Shown here in pieces: positions 1 through 8,987 of a stretch of DNA of 64,000 bases. Location: positions 62,001 through 126,000 of the forward strand of contig JAGBOC010000012.1 of the NCBI GenBank assembly GCA_017634065.1, read 5' to 3'. Source of the stretch: Lachnospiraceae bacterium. Its GTDB lineage: Bacteria; Bacillota; Clostridia; Lachnospirales; Lachnospiraceae. The translations under genes and the position numbers were made by a program. Each line of letters begins with the position of its first letter. Within the stretch, counting starts at the first letter, position 1. The notes below the pieces were generated by a model that worked only from the letters and a program-made list of their open reading frames with translations, was not told the DNA's origin and did not search any database.

Positions 1-1
1 T

Positions 2-685
2 GGTTTTGCAGTAAGTTTTAAGGCATTACTCAATTATTTTGTAGGATTGGTTGTGATGATTTATTCACTCAACATGAAAGAAGAGTTATGCATGGGACTT
101 AAAAGAGTGTTATTTGCACTTACAAGAAAAGATATTGCTAAAAAGATACTTATTGAAGTAAGATTTGCAAAACAAGTATTTTCAGGGTTTTTTGTAGGCA
201 AACTTCTTGATTCATTGATTATAGGTATTATTTGTTACATTTGTTGCTTACTTATGAAGATGCCTTATACACCACTTATATCTGTGATAGTTGGCATAAC
301 AAATATTATCCCATTTTTTGGACCATTTATTGGAGCAATTCCGTCATTTTTACTTATATTCCTTGAAGAACCATTTTCATGGAGACCATGGGGATTTTTA
401 GTATTTATACTGATTCTTCAACAGGTTGATGGAAATATTATTGGACCGAAGATACTTGGAGATAAGACAGGTGTGGGAAGTTTCTGGGTATTATTTTCAA
501 TATTATTATTTGGCGGACTCTTTGGATTCGTTGGTATGATTGTGGCAGTTCCACTTTGGGCAGTAATCACAAGGCTTTTTGATGAGTTTGTAACTACTAA
601 ACTTGTGGATAAAGAATATCCGCTAACAAGTGATGATTATAAGAGACTTAAAGAATATAATTCAAATCTTCGTAAAGGTAATTAA
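2..685 (+). CDS. AI-2E family transporter, C-terminal part (5' end outside window)
   Basis: The reading frame is open from base 2, so the gene starts before the window; the internal TTG at 47 is not a credible start. The visible part is a polytopic membrane protein with hydrophobic stretches and a long glycine-rich pair of helices near the end (LLFGGLFGFVGMIVAVPLWA), typical of the AI-2E/PerM transporter family. The family exports or exchanges small molecules; the substrate cannot be read from sequence. It stops two bases before the next start, so it may be cotranscribed with the glycan locus, but its role there is unclear. It is probably a flanking housekeeping gene. Confidence 0.85.
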   Translation, partial: GFAVSFKALLNYFVGLVVMIYSLNMKEELCMGLKRVLFALTRKDIAKKILIEVRFAKQVFSGFFVGKLLDSLIIGIICYICCLLMKMPYTPLISVIVGITNIIPFFGPFIGAIPSFLLIFLEEPFSWRPWGFLVFILILQQVDGNIIGPKILGDKTGVGSFWVLFSILLFGGLFGFVGMIVAVPLWAVITRLFDEFVTTKLVDKEYPLTSDDYKRLKEYNSNLRKGN

Positions 686-687
686 TA

Positions 688-2100
688 ATGTATTTATCAG
701 CGAGGGGTCGGTTTTCTAAACATATAGATTTTATCATTTTTGATATTATTTGTATGGAAATATCATTCATCGCGTCATATTTTTTAAAGCACCATAATTT
801 TGTATTATTCAATAATAAATCATATAGAGCTGTACTTATAATTCTTGTTGTTTTGAACTTACTATCTTGCTATATATTTAATAGTATGCAAGATGTGCTA
901 AAAAGAAAAAAACAACTTGAGTTTTATGCCACAGTAAAGCAGGTTATTCTCACAACGATTTTACTTATACTTTATTTGTTCATATCAAAAACCAGTGAAG
1001 ATGTATCAAGAAATGTTATAATAGTTTTTCCACTTATATATTTATTCTTTTCATATATTGTCAGATTAATATATAAATCAGTTCTAAGAAAGATATTAAA
1101 AAATAAGACTAATAGACAATTTATAATAATCACATTAAAAGATAAAGCAGATTCAATTATTGAAAAGATAAAGAACTCTGTAAATGATATAACAATAAAA
1201 GGTTTGATATTGCTTGATAATGATGAGATTAAGGAAGTAAATGGAGTAAAAGTTGTATCAAATAAATCAGAACTTTTTGATTATCTGAAGACAGAGTATG
1301 TTGATGAGATTTTAATTTCAATTGATAGTTATGATGCAAGTGCCATTATAAAGAAACTTGCTCTTATGGGAATAGTTTTACACATAGAGTATAGTGGTAT
1401 AGATGACATTGTGGGAAGTAATAATAAATTAATAGTTGAAAGTATTGCTGGAACGACAGTTATCACAAGTACTATAAATACTATTAATCCATTACAACTT
1501 ATAGCAAAGAGATTGATAGACATAACATTCGGAATAGTTGGAACTATTATTACATTCATACTTGTAATCATTTTAGGACCAATTATTAAATCAAAATCTA
1601 AAGGACCTATATTCTTTTTGCAAGATAGAGTTGGGCGAAATGGAAAAGTTTTCAAGATGATAAAGTTTAGAAGCATGGTGATTGATGCTGAAGATAGAAA
1701 AAGTGAACTTGAAAGCAAAAATGAAAATAAAGATCAGATGATGTTCAAGATTGAAGATGACCCAAGGATTATACCAGGGATTGGATCATTTATAAGAAAG
1801 ACATCAATTGACGAGTTCCCACAGTTTATAAATGTACTTAAAGGTGAGATGTCGGTAGTAGGTACGAGACCTCCTACACTTGATGAATGGAAAAGATATG
1901 ATTTGCATCATAGAGCAAGGCTTTCAATAAAACCAGGAATCACAGGTCTTTGGCAAGTGAGTGGAAGATCAGAGATAAAAGATTTTGAAGAAGTTGTGAA
2001 ACTTGATACAGAATACATAAAGAACTTCTCACTTTGGAAAGATGTGTCTATAATTTATAAGACTATAAAAGTTGTGTTGAGTAGGAAAGGGGCGAGGTAG
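688..2100 (+). CDS. Polyprenyl-phosphate sugar-phosphotransferase (initiating transferase)
   Basis: 470 residues. The N-terminal third has several membrane helices, then a CoA-binding-like soluble region, then a further helix near residue 280 and the bacterial sugar transferase domain. That domain shows KFRSM near residue 330, DEFPQ near 373 and GTRPP near 390, the hallmarks of the WbaP/CpsE/EpsL group. Such enzymes move a hexose-1-phosphate from a nucleotide sugar to undecaprenyl phosphate and start repeat-unit synthesis at the membrane. As first gene of the long forward series it is the likely priming enzyme. The sugar it uses (glucose, galactose or an amino sugar) cannot be decided by reading. 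Confidence 0.93.
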   Translation: MYLSARGRFSKHIDFIIFDIICMEISFIASYFLKHHNFVLFNNKSYRAVLIILVVLNLLSCYIFNSMQDVLKRKKQLEFYATVKQVILTTILLILYLFISKTSEDVSRNVIIVFPLIYLFFSYIVRLIYKSVLRKILKNKTNRQFIIITLKDKADSIIEKIKNSVNDITIKGLILLDNDEIKEVNGVKVVSNKSELFDYLKTEYVDEILISIDSYDASAIIKKLALMGIVLHIEYSGIDDIVGSNNKLIVESIAGTTVITSTINTINPLQLIAKRLIDITFGIVGTIITFILVIILGPIIKSKSKGPIFFLQDRVGRNGKVFKMIKFRSMVIDAEDRKSELESKNENKDQMMFKIEDDPRIIPGIGSFIRKTSIDEFPQFINVLKGEMSVVGTRPPTLDEWKRYDLHHRARLSIKPGITGLWQVSGRSEIKDFEEVVKLDTEYIKNFSLWKDVSIIYKTIKVVLSRKGAR

Positions 2101-2110
2101 ACATTACTTA

Positions 2111-2128
2111 TTTAGTCGCAGGACTAAA
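2111..2128 (+). other. Short hairpin between the priming transferase and gmd
   Basis: A perfect 7-bp inverted repeat, TTTAGTC / GACTAAA, with a GCAG loop lies in the 62-base gap. It is followed by an AT-rich palindromic stretch rather than a clean T run, so it may be a weak terminator or an mRNA-processing hairpin. Function not shown. Confidence 0.4.
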
Positions 2129-2162
2129 ATATTATTTTAAAATATAGATAGGAGTAAATTAA

Positions 2163-3194
2163 TTGAAAAAAGCGCTGATAACTGGTATAACTGGTCAAGA
2201 TGGTTCGTTTTTAGCTGAGTTTTTACTTGACAAGGGATATGAAGTTCATGGAATAGTTAGAAGAAATTCTACAGAGAGACATGACCGTATAGTTCATATT
2301 GAAGATAAAATTAAACTTCATTATGGCGATATGACAGATTCCTTGAATATCGTTAGAATTATTAGCGAAATAAAGCCCGATGAGATATATAATTTGGCAG
2401 CTCAAAGTCATGTGCAAGTTAGTTTTGAGGAACCAGAGTTTACTGCAAATGTAGATGCTACAGGTACACTACGAATTGTTGAAGCAGTTCGTATGCTTGG
2501 TCTCAATAAAAAGACAAGAATATATCAAGCCTCAACTTCTGAACTTTATGGAAAAGTTGAAGAAGTTCCACAAAACGAAAAAACACCATTTCATCCATAT
2601 AGTCCATATGCTGTGGCAAAACAATATGCTTTTTGGATAAGTAAAGAATACAGAGAAGCCTATGATATGTTTGTATCAAATGGTATACTTTTTAATCACG
2701 AATCTGAAAGAAGAGGTGAGACATTTGTCACAAGAAAAATTACCTTAGCTGCTGGACGCATCGCATGTGGACTTCAAGATAAACTTTATCTTGGCAATCT
2801 TTCATCACTGCGTGATTGGGGATATGCGAAAGATTATGTAGAATGCATGTGGCTTATACTTCAAGCTGATAAACCTGATGATTATGTGATTGCAACAGGT
2901 GTTCAGCATACTGTAAGGGAGTTTGCAACTCTTGCATTTAAATACGTTGGCATAGATTTGAAATGGGAAGGCGAAGGTATTGATGAAAAAGGAATCTGCA
3001 CCAAGACAGGAAAAGTAGTTGTTGAAGTGTCAAAAGAGTTTTATAGACCTACAGATGTAGTTAATTTACTCGGAGATCCAAGCAAAGCAAAAAAAGAACT
3101 TGGCTGGAATCCTCAAAAGACATCATATGAAGAACTGGTAAGAATAATGAGTGAACATGATTATAAATTAGCAAAAAAGGAAAAATTGATTTAA
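2163..3194 (+). CDS. gmd: GDP-mannose 4,6-dehydratase
   Basis: 343 residues, normal for the family. It opens with the Rossmann nucleotide-binding segment [15 protein letters not shown] (residues 7-21), has [15 protein letters not shown], and carries the short-chain dehydrogenase YxxxK signature in [10 protein letters not shown] near residue 150. The enzyme converts GDP-D-mannose to GDP-4-keto-6-deoxymannose, the first committed step to GDP-L-fucose and also to GDP-rhamnose or GDP-perosamine. The start is TTG, supported by an AGGAG Shine-Dalgarno about 8 bases upstream. Its partner, GDP-fucose synthase, is two genes downstream, and manC follows that. Confidence 0.96.
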   Translation: MKKALITGITGQDGSFLAEFLLDKGYEVHGIVRRNSTERHDRIVHIEDKIKLHYGDMTDSLNIVRIISEIKPDEIYNLAAQSHVQVSFEEPEFTANVDATGTLRIVEAVRMLGLNKKTRIYQASTSELYGKVEEVPQNEKTPFHPYSPYAVAKQYAFWISKEYREAYDMFVSNGILFNHESERRGETFVTRKITLAAGRIACGLQDKLYLGNLSSLRDWGYAKDYVECMWLILQADKPDDYVIATGVQHTVREFATLAFKYVGIDLKWEGEGIDEKGICTKTGKVVVEVSKEFYRPTDVVNLLGDPSKAKKELGWNPQKTSYEELVRIMSEHDYKLAKKEKLI

Positions 3195-3290
3195 TTAAAT
3201 GTTTTAATCTAATTATAGATGCGAAAGTTTTTATAGATGTTGGTTTTAATAAAGAAAATTGATTGATATTATTTTGTACATAGTTTGATT

Positions 3291-4034
3291 ATGAATGATA
3301 TTAGAAAATGCAAAATACTTGGCGTAAATGTATCGTGCCTTGATATGAATAAGTTACTCGATTATATTAGAATTAATCTTAAGAGAATTAAAGGGGAATA
3401 TATATGTGTTACTAATGTTCATACATTAGTAACTTCATATGATGATAAAGAATATAGAAATGTTCAAAATGAGGCGATTTTAGTATTACCTGATGGTGCC
3501 CCAGTTGCTGAAGAGTGTAGAAGAAGAGGATATGGTGAAACATATAGAACAACTGGACCTGATTTCTTAAATGAGATTCTAAAAATTAGTAATGAATATG
3601 GTTATAAACATTTTTTCTATGGAAGTACTGAAGAAACACTTGCAAAGTTAAAAAAAAGTATTAGCGATAAGTATAATAATGTTGATTTAGTTGGTATGTA
3701 TAGTCCTCCATTTAGAAAATTAACTGAAGAAGAAGATAATAATGTAATTAATATGATAAATGAGTCAGGTGCTGATTTTTTATGGGTAGGACTTGGTGCT
3801 CCAAAACAAGAGTATTTTATGAAAGAACATCAAAGTAAGATTAATTCACTTATGGTCGGAGTTGGTGCGGCATTTGACTATGTAGCTGGAAATATTAAAC
3901 GAGCTCCAAAATGGATGCAAAAATGTAGTTTAGAATGGTTATATAGGTTAATACAAGATCCGGTAAGACTTTTTAATAGATACTTATATACAAATACAAA
4001 GTTTATAGTATTGGCAAATATCTTAAGGAAATGA
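3291..4034 (+). CDS. WecG/TagA/CpsF family glycosyltransferase (GT26)
   Basis: About 247 residues. The protein shows the family order: VTNVHTLVTSY, PDGAPVAEECRRRG, and the strongly conserved GLGAPKQEYFM near residue 168. Members add ManNAc, ManNAcA, glucose or related sugars to a lipid-linked acceptor, commonly as the second step after the priming transferase. An in-frame TTG exists at 3285, but neither start has a clear Shine-Dalgarno; I chose the ATG. It overlaps the next gene by four bases (ATGA), which suggests translational coupling. The donor sugar is unknown. Confidence 0.9.
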   Translation: MNDIRKCKILGVNVSCLDMNKLLDYIRINLKRIKGEYICVTNVHTLVTSYDDKEYRNVQNEAILVLPDGAPVAEECRRRGYGETYRTTGPDFLNEILKISNEYGYKHFFYGSTEETLAKLKKSISDKYNNVDLVGMYSPPFRKLTEEEDNNVINMINESGADFLWVGLGAPKQEYFMKEHQSKINSLMVGVGAAFDYVAGNIKRAPKWMQKCSLEWLYRLIQDPVRLFNRYLYTNTKFIVLANILRK

Positions 4035-4975
4035 TGAAAAAGGATTCTAAAATATATGTAGCTGGTCACAATGGTATGGTAGGTTCTGCTATTGTGAGAG
4101 AGCTAAAGAAACAAGGATATAATAATTTAATCTTAAGGACTCACAAGGAACTTGACTTAACAAGACAAGATGCTGTTGAAAAGTTTTTTGAATTAGAAAA
4201 ACCAGAATATGTTTTTCTTGCTGCAGCTAAAGTTGGTGGAATTGGAGCAAATAGTGTTGCTCTTGCAGATTTTATGTATGACAATATGATTCTTGAAATG
4301 AATGTGATACACACTGCTTGGAAGAATAATTGTAAAAAACTTGAGTTTTTAGGTTCATCATGTATATATCCAAGGATGGCAAATCAACCAATTAAAGAAG
4401 AATATTTGTTAACTGGTGAACTTGAGAAAACTAATGAAGCATATGCACTTGCAAAGATATCTGGTCTAAAGTATTGTGAGTTTTTAAATAGACAGTATGG
4501 GACGGATTATATATCAGTTATGCCGACAAATCTATATGGACCAAATGATAATTATCATATGGAACATAGTCATGTCTTACCAGCTTTAATAAGAAGATTT
4601 CATGAGGCTAAAATTAATAAGTTAGATTCAGTTACTTGCTGGGGAGATGGATCACCACTTAGAGAGTTTTTATATGTAGATGATTTAGCTGAACTATGTG
4701 TATTTTTAATGAATAACTATAGTGGCAATGAGACAGTAAATGCAGGTACAGGGAAAGAAATTACTATAAAAGATTTGACAAAACTTGTAGCAAAAATAGT
4801 TGGGTTTGAAGGCGAGATAAGGTGGGACACAACTAAACCAAATGGTACACCAAGGAAACTGTTAGATGTTTCTAAAGCAACAAAACTTGGTTGGAAATAT
4901 AATATAGAATTAGAAGATGGGATTAGACTTGCTTATGAAGATTTTTTAAATAATCCTATGAGGGCAGAAAGATAA
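4031..4975 (+). CDS. fcl: GDP-L-fucose synthase
   Basis: 314 residues, full length. It starts with the Rossmann motif GHNGMVGSAIVRELKKQGY (residues 13-31), contains FLGSSCIYPRMANQPIKE (the serine and cysteine region) and YALAKISGLKYCE with the catalytic YxxxK, and PTNLYGPNDNY. The enzyme does the 3,5-epimerisation and 4-reduction of GDP-4-keto-6-deoxymannose to GDP-L-fucose with NADPH. With gmd and manC this gives the GDP-mannose to GDP-fucose route; phosphomannomutase is not in the window. The gene directly abuts manC. Confidence 0.95.
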   Translation: MMKKDSKIYVAGHNGMVGSAIVRELKKQGYNNLILRTHKELDLTRQDAVEKFFELEKPEYVFLAAAKVGGIGANSVALADFMYDNMILEMNVIHTAWKNNCKKLEFLGSSCIYPRMANQPIKEEYLLTGELEKTNEAYALAKISGLKYCEFLNRQYGTDYISVMPTNLYGPNDNYHMEHSHVLPALIRRFHEAKINKLDSVTCWGDGSPLREFLYVDDLAELCVFLMNNYSGNETVNAGTGKEITIKDLTKLVAKIVGFEGEIRWDTTKPNGTPRKLLDVSKATKLGWKYNIELEDGIRLAYEDFLNNPMRAER

Positions 4976-6388
4976 ATGAATTATATCTTATTATCTGGTG
5001 GTTCAGGTAAAAGACTTTGGCCATTATCTAATGAAATACGTTCAAAACAATTTATTAAAGTTTTGAAAAATAATGATGGTACTTATGAATCAATGGTACA
5101 AAGAGTTTATCGCCAGATTAAAAACATTGATAAGAATGCGAATATAACTATTGCTACATCAAATGCTCAAGTTCCAGCATTAAAGAATCAACTTGGAGAT
5201 AAAATTGATGTATCAATTGAACCATGTAGACGAGATACATTTCCAGCTATTGTTCTTGCTTGTATGTATCTTAAGGATGTAAAAAAAATTGATATAAATG
5301 ATACAGTAGTTATAAGCCCAGTTGATCCATATGTAAATGATGATTATTTTAAATGCTTAAAGGAATTAGATGATAAAATGAAATCATCAAAAAATAATAT
5401 AGGACTTATAGGCATAAAACCAACTTACCCAAGTGAAAAATATGGCTATATTGTTGTACGTAAAGACGAAAACAATCGTAGAGAAGAGAACAGTCATAGA
5501 GAAGAGGACTGTCGTAGAGAAGAGCACAATCGTAGGGGCGAGCACTGCGAGCCCGCAGATGCCAGTTACACGAGCCCTGCTATGGTAGTTGAAAAATTCA
5601 TCGAAAAACCTACAGAGCCCGAAGCACAAAAATTAATTAACAGCGGAGCCCTTTGGAATGGTGGAGTATTTTGCTTTAAACTTAAATACATTGTTGATAA
5701 AGCACATGAACTTATAGATTTTAAAGACTATAATGATTTGTACAATAAATATGATTCTTTAACTAAAATTAGTTTTGATTATGCTGTAGTAGAAAAAGAA
5801 AAAAATATTGATGTGGTAGTTTATGAAGGTGAATGGAAAGACATAGGAACTTGGAATACTTTAACTGAAGTGATGACTGAAAAGATAGTTGGTAATGTAA
5901 TTATTGATGAGAAAAGCAACAATACCAATGTCATTAATGAATTGAACATACCGATTATAGTAATGGGACTAAATAATACAGTTGTTGCTGCAAGTTACGA
6001 CGGTATATTTGTGTCAGATAAAAATGAATCTAGTTATAATAAACCTTTAGTTGAAAAACTTGATCATCATCCAATGTATGAAGAAAGAATTTGGGGTGAA
6101 TTCCAAGTCATAGATATTTACAAAAACTCTCTCACAAAACATTTATTTATAAAAGAGGGAAAGAGCATAAGTTATCAAAAGCATAATCATCGTGATGAAG
6201 TATGGACGATAATTGATGGCAAAGGAATTCTTACATTAAATGATGAAAAGAAAGAAGTACATGCTGGAGATGTGATAACAATTAAGAAAGGTGATAAACA
6301 TTCTTTAAAAGCTACTAATGATTTGCACTTTATAGAAGTGCAGTATGGAGATGAGATTTCTGAAGATGATATAGAACGCTATAATTAG
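4976..6388 (+). CDS. manC: Mannose-1-phosphate guanylyltransferase with a repeat insertion
   Basis: 470 residues. The nucleotidyltransferase motif LLSGGSGKRLWPLS lies at residues 5-18, VEKFIEKP near 205, and a C-terminal cupin (SYQKHNHRDEVWTIIDGKG) near 400, as in two-domain ManC/AlgA enzymes. It makes GDP-mannose from mannose-1-phosphate and GTP. Between YGYIVV and VEKFIEKP there are about 45 residues rich in Arg, Glu, His and Cys, well beyond the usual short loop. These come from four in-frame 18-bp tandem repeats and a GC-rich stretch that look unlike the gene around them. The frame stays open, so the enzyme may still work. Confidence 0.93.
   Translation: MNYILLSGGSGKRLWPLSNEIRSKQFIKVLKNNDGTYESMVQRVYRQIKNIDKNANITIATSNAQVPALKNQLGDKIDVSIEPCRRDTFPAIVLACMYLKDVKKIDINDTVVISPVDPYVNDDYFKCLKELDDKMKSSKNNIGLIGIKPTYPSEKYGYIVVRKDENNRREENSHREEDCRREEHNRRGEHCEPADASYTSPAMVVEKFIEKPTEPEAQKLINSGALWNGGVFCFKLKYIVDKAHELIDFKDYNDLYNKYDSLTKISFDYAVVEKEKNIDVVVYEGEWKDIGTWNTLTEVMTEKIVGNVIIDEKSNNTNVINELNIPIIVMGLNNTVVAASYDGIFVSDKNESSYNKPLVEKLDHHPMYEERIWGEFQVIDIYKNSLTKHLFIKEGKSISYQKHNHRDEVWTIIDGKGILTLNDEKKEVHAGDVITIKKGDKHSLKATNDLHFIEVQYGDEISEDDIERYN
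5474..5549 (+). repeat. Four 18-bp tandem repeats ending in a GC-rich palindrome inside manC
   Basis: Units at 5474, 5492, 5510 and 5528 read AATCGTAGAGAAGAGAAC, AGTCATAGAGAAGAGGAC, TGTCGTAGAGAAGAGCAC and AATCGTAGGGGCGAGCAC. The last runs into an imperfect palindrome, GGGCGAGC-ACT-GCGAGCCC. Each unit adds six residues of the pattern x-R/H-R-E-E-x. The base composition is clearly richer in G and C than the flanking gene. The form resembles short GTAGGGGCG-type interspersed palindromes known from some bacterial genomes, but I could not check this. Confidence 0.85.
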
Positions 6389-6458
6389 AATATTATTGAT
6401 ATATGATTTTGTTATTTAAGATAATATATTTGGTATATTAATATATAGAGGAGATTAC

Positions 6459-7559
6459 ATGGATATAATGGCAAATAGAATGGATAGGCTTTATTTTAAG
6501 TATAAAAAAGAGTTTGATAATAAGGCTGTATCTGTTTTAGAATCTGGATGGTATATTTTAGGCAAAGAAGTTGAAAACTTTGAAAAAGAGTGGGCTAATT
6601 TTGTTGGGACAAAATACTGTGTAGGTCTTGCAAGTGGACTTGATGCACTTTGGATTGCATTTAGAATGTTAAATATTGGCAAAGGCGATGAAGTTATTGT
6701 ATCTGCAAATGCCTATATTGCTTGTGTGATGGGGATAACTATTAATGGTGCGACACCAATATTTGTTGAACCAGATATATATAATAATATTGATGCATTG
6801 AGAATTGAAGAAAAAATAACAGAAAAAACGAAAGCTATATTGGCCGTGCATTTATTTGGACAATCCTGTGATATGGATAGAATAATGGAATTAGCTCAAA
6901 AATATAAGTTGAAAGTGGTAGAAGATTGTGCTCAAAGTCATGGAAGTCATTGGAGAGATAAAGTTGTTGGTAGTATAGGAGATATAGGATGTTTTAGTTT
7001 TTATCCAAGTAAAGGATGTGGGGCATTTGGTGATGGCGGTTGTATAACTACAAACGATGAAAGAATATTTAATGATTGTAGAGTATTTCGTAATTATGGA
7101 AGTGAGAAAAGATATTATAATAAAGTAGTAGGAACAAATAGTAGGCTTGATGAGATACAGGCTGGTTTGTTAAGTGTTAAGTTAAAACATATAGATACTA
7201 TAAATGAAGAAAGATGCAAAATTGCAGCAATATATAATGATAGAATTAATAATAAATTAATTAAGAAACCACAAATAAGAGAAAATGCTGATTCAACTTG
7301 GCATCAATATGTTGTTCATGTTGTTGAGAATAAAAGGAATGATTTAATGAATCATTTAAAAAATAATGGGATTAATACTATTATTCATTATCCTATTCCA
7401 CCACACCTGGCAGAAGCATATAAGTACCTTGGCTATAAGAAAGGTGATTTTAAAATTGCAGAAAACTATGCGAACGAAGTACTGAGTTTACCAATGTATA
7501 ATGGAATGACAAACGAAGAATTAGTATATGTTATAGATAAAATTAATGAGTTTATTTAG
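6459..7559 (+). CDS. DegT/DnrJ/EryC1/StrS sugar aminotransferase (FdtB/QdtB-like)
   Basis: 366 residues, a typical PLP-dependent nucleotide-sugar aminotransferase. LASGLDALWIAFRML (about 50-64), VEDCAQSHGS (about 155) and the PLP lysine segment FSFYPSKGCGAFGDGG (lysine near 185) are present. The next gene is a FdtA-type 3,4-ketoisomerase, and that pair normally makes dTDP-3-amino-3,6-dideoxyhexose (Fuc3N or Qui3N) from dTDP-4-keto-6-deoxyglucose. The start has a good AGGAG Shine-Dalgarno. No rmlA or rmlB is present in the window, so the precursor must come from genes elsewhere. The product's C4 configuration cannot be read. Confidence 0.9.
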   Translation: MDIMANRMDRLYFKYKKEFDNKAVSVLESGWYILGKEVENFEKEWANFVGTKYCVGLASGLDALWIAFRMLNIGKGDEVIVSANAYIACVMGITINGATPIFVEPDIYNNIDALRIEEKITEKTKAILAVHLFGQSCDMDRIMELAQKYKLKVVEDCAQSHGSHWRDKVVGSIGDIGCFSFYPSKGCGAFGDGGCITTNDERIFNDCRVFRNYGSEKRYYNKVVGTNSRLDEIQAGLLSVKLKHIDTINEERCKIAAIYNDRINNKLIKKPQIRENADSTWHQYVVHVVENKRNDLMNHLKNNGINTIIHYPIPPHLAEAYKYLGYKKGDFKIAENYANEVLSLPMYNGMTNEELVYVIDKINEFI

Positions 7560-7564
7560 TTCAT

Positions 7565-7978
7565 ATGGGTATTAAAGAAAAATGTAAAATAATTGAATTT
7601 AATGATTTAGGAGATGAGAGAGGAAAACTCGTTGTCATTGAAGGAAATATTAGTATTCCTTTTGAAATTAAAAGAGTATTTTATATTTATGATTCAGATA
7701 ATACTATTGTTAGAGGTCAACATGCAAATAGAAAGACCGATTTTGTTTTAATAAATGTTGCTGGAAAAAGCAAAGTGAGAATTACAAATGGAAAAGAAGA
7801 GTTCGTGGTTGAACTCAATAGGCCTATGATGGGGGTTTATATCCCTAAAATGATTTGGAAAGATATGTATGACTTTACACCAGATTCAGTTTTGCTAGTA
7901 TTAGCTAATACACATTATGATGGAGATGAATATATTAGAAGTTTTGATGAATACTTAAAAGAGGTTGAAGTTGATTAA
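7565..7978 (+). CDS. dTDP-4-keto-6-deoxyglucose 3,4-ketoisomerase (FdtA/QdtA cupin)
   Basis: 137 residues, a single cupin domain. The motifs RGDERG-like DLGDERGKLVVIEG, VRGQHANRKTDFVLINVAGK and the C-terminal VLANTHYDGDEYIRSFDEYL match FdtA/WxcM-like isomerases; the DYIR-type ending is diagnostic. It would shift the keto group from C4 to C3 before transamination by the aminotransferase 6 bases upstream. FdtA and QdtA differ by product stereochemistry at C4 and I cannot separate them by eye. Confidence 0.88.
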   Translation: MGIKEKCKIIEFNDLGDERGKLVVIEGNISIPFEIKRVFYIYDSDNTIVRGQHANRKTDFVLINVAGKSKVRITNGKEEFVVELNRPMMGVYIPKMIWKDMYDFTPDSVLLVLANTHYDGDEYIRSFDEYLKEVEVD

Positions 7979-8987
7979 TTTTTGCACATTATTTGATAGT
8001 AATTATTTGGACAAAGGGCTTGCACTTTATAGATCAATAGAAAAGGTATGTCATTCTTTTTGCTTGTATATTTATTGCTTTGATGAAAAGTGTTTTGATA
8101 TATTGTTAAAACTCAATTTAAAGTTTGCTAAAATAGTTTATTATAAGGATATAGAAACGAAAGAGCTACTAAATGTAAAGTCGGGTAGATCTAAAGCTGA
8201 ATATTGTTGGACTTGCACACCTATTACAATAGAATATTCATTAGATACATTTAATTTACCTGATTGCACTTATATTGATTCAGATATGTATTTTTATTCA
8301 AATCCAATAATACTTTTTGACGAAATTGAAAAAAGTGGGGCAGATATTGCAATAATGCCTCATAGGTTTTATCAAGATAATGATGGGAAGAAACTTGAAG
8401 AAAGAAATGGTAAGTACTGTGTAGAGTTTAATTATTTTAAAAATAATAAAAATGGCAGAGTAGCACTTAATTGGTGGAAAGAAAAGTGTATAGAATGGTG
8501 CTATGATATACCTGAAAAAGATAGAATGGGTGATCAAAAGTATTTGAATCAGTTTCCAGTATTATTTAAAAATGTATGTGAAATTGAAAATCAGGGTGCG
8601 GGTGTCGCACCTTGGAATTTAAGAAAATATGAATTGTCTGATTCAAAAAGTAGACAGTTGTATATAGTAGATAAGAATACTGGAGAATTATACAAATTGA
8701 TTTTTTACCATTTTCAAAACATTAGATATATAAATGATAAATATGTAAATATTAAATCTCAAACAAAAAATAAAGTGATTAAGTATAATATATATATTCC
8801 ATATTTAATGGAGATTGAAAATATCAGAAAAGAATTATCAGAAAAGTTCGGTTTGGATTTTAAGACATTTAAAATTGTAAGGTCAAGCAATAAATTATTA
8901 TCATTTTTACAAAAGTATTTTGCTGCATTAAAAATAACAAGATTATCTGATATTATTGATTTGGAAAAGTTGGAAAACTATTTATGA
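7971..8987 (+). CDS. Putative glycosyltransferase with a DSD-type metal site
   Basis: About 338 residues. It resembles GT8-like or related GT-A enzymes: INFCTLFDSNYLDKGLALYRSI at the start, CTYIDSDMYFYSNP near residue 105 with the DxD motif, and GDQKYLNQFP near 185. Two TTG starts compete, at 7965 and 7971; the GAGG at 7961-7964 is too close to the first and about 6 bases from the second, so I chose 7971. It overlaps the end of the isomerase gene. Donor and acceptor are unknown; its position suggests transfer of a sugar made by the upstream pair. Confidence 0.75.
   Translation: MINFCTLFDSNYLDKGLALYRSIEKVCHSFCLYIYCFDEKCFDILLKLNLKFAKIVYYKDIETKELLNVKSGRSKAEYCWTCTPITIEYSLDTFNLPDCTYIDSDMYFYSNPIILFDEIEKSGADIAIMPHRFYQDNDGKKLEERNGKYCVEFNYFKNNKNGRVALNWWKEKCIEWCYDIPEKDRMGDQKYLNQFPVLFKNVCEIENQGAGVAPWNLRKYELSDSKSRQLYIVDKNTGELYKLIFYHFQNIRYINDKYVNIKSQTKNKVIKYNIYIPYLMEIENIRKELSEKFGLDFKTFKIVRSSNKLLSFLQKYFAALKITRLSDIIDLEKLENYL

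Noticed and set aside
1329..1718. 129-codon minus-strand open frame in the priming transferase gene
   Set aside because: Antisense to a well-supported gene; no domain or start signal.
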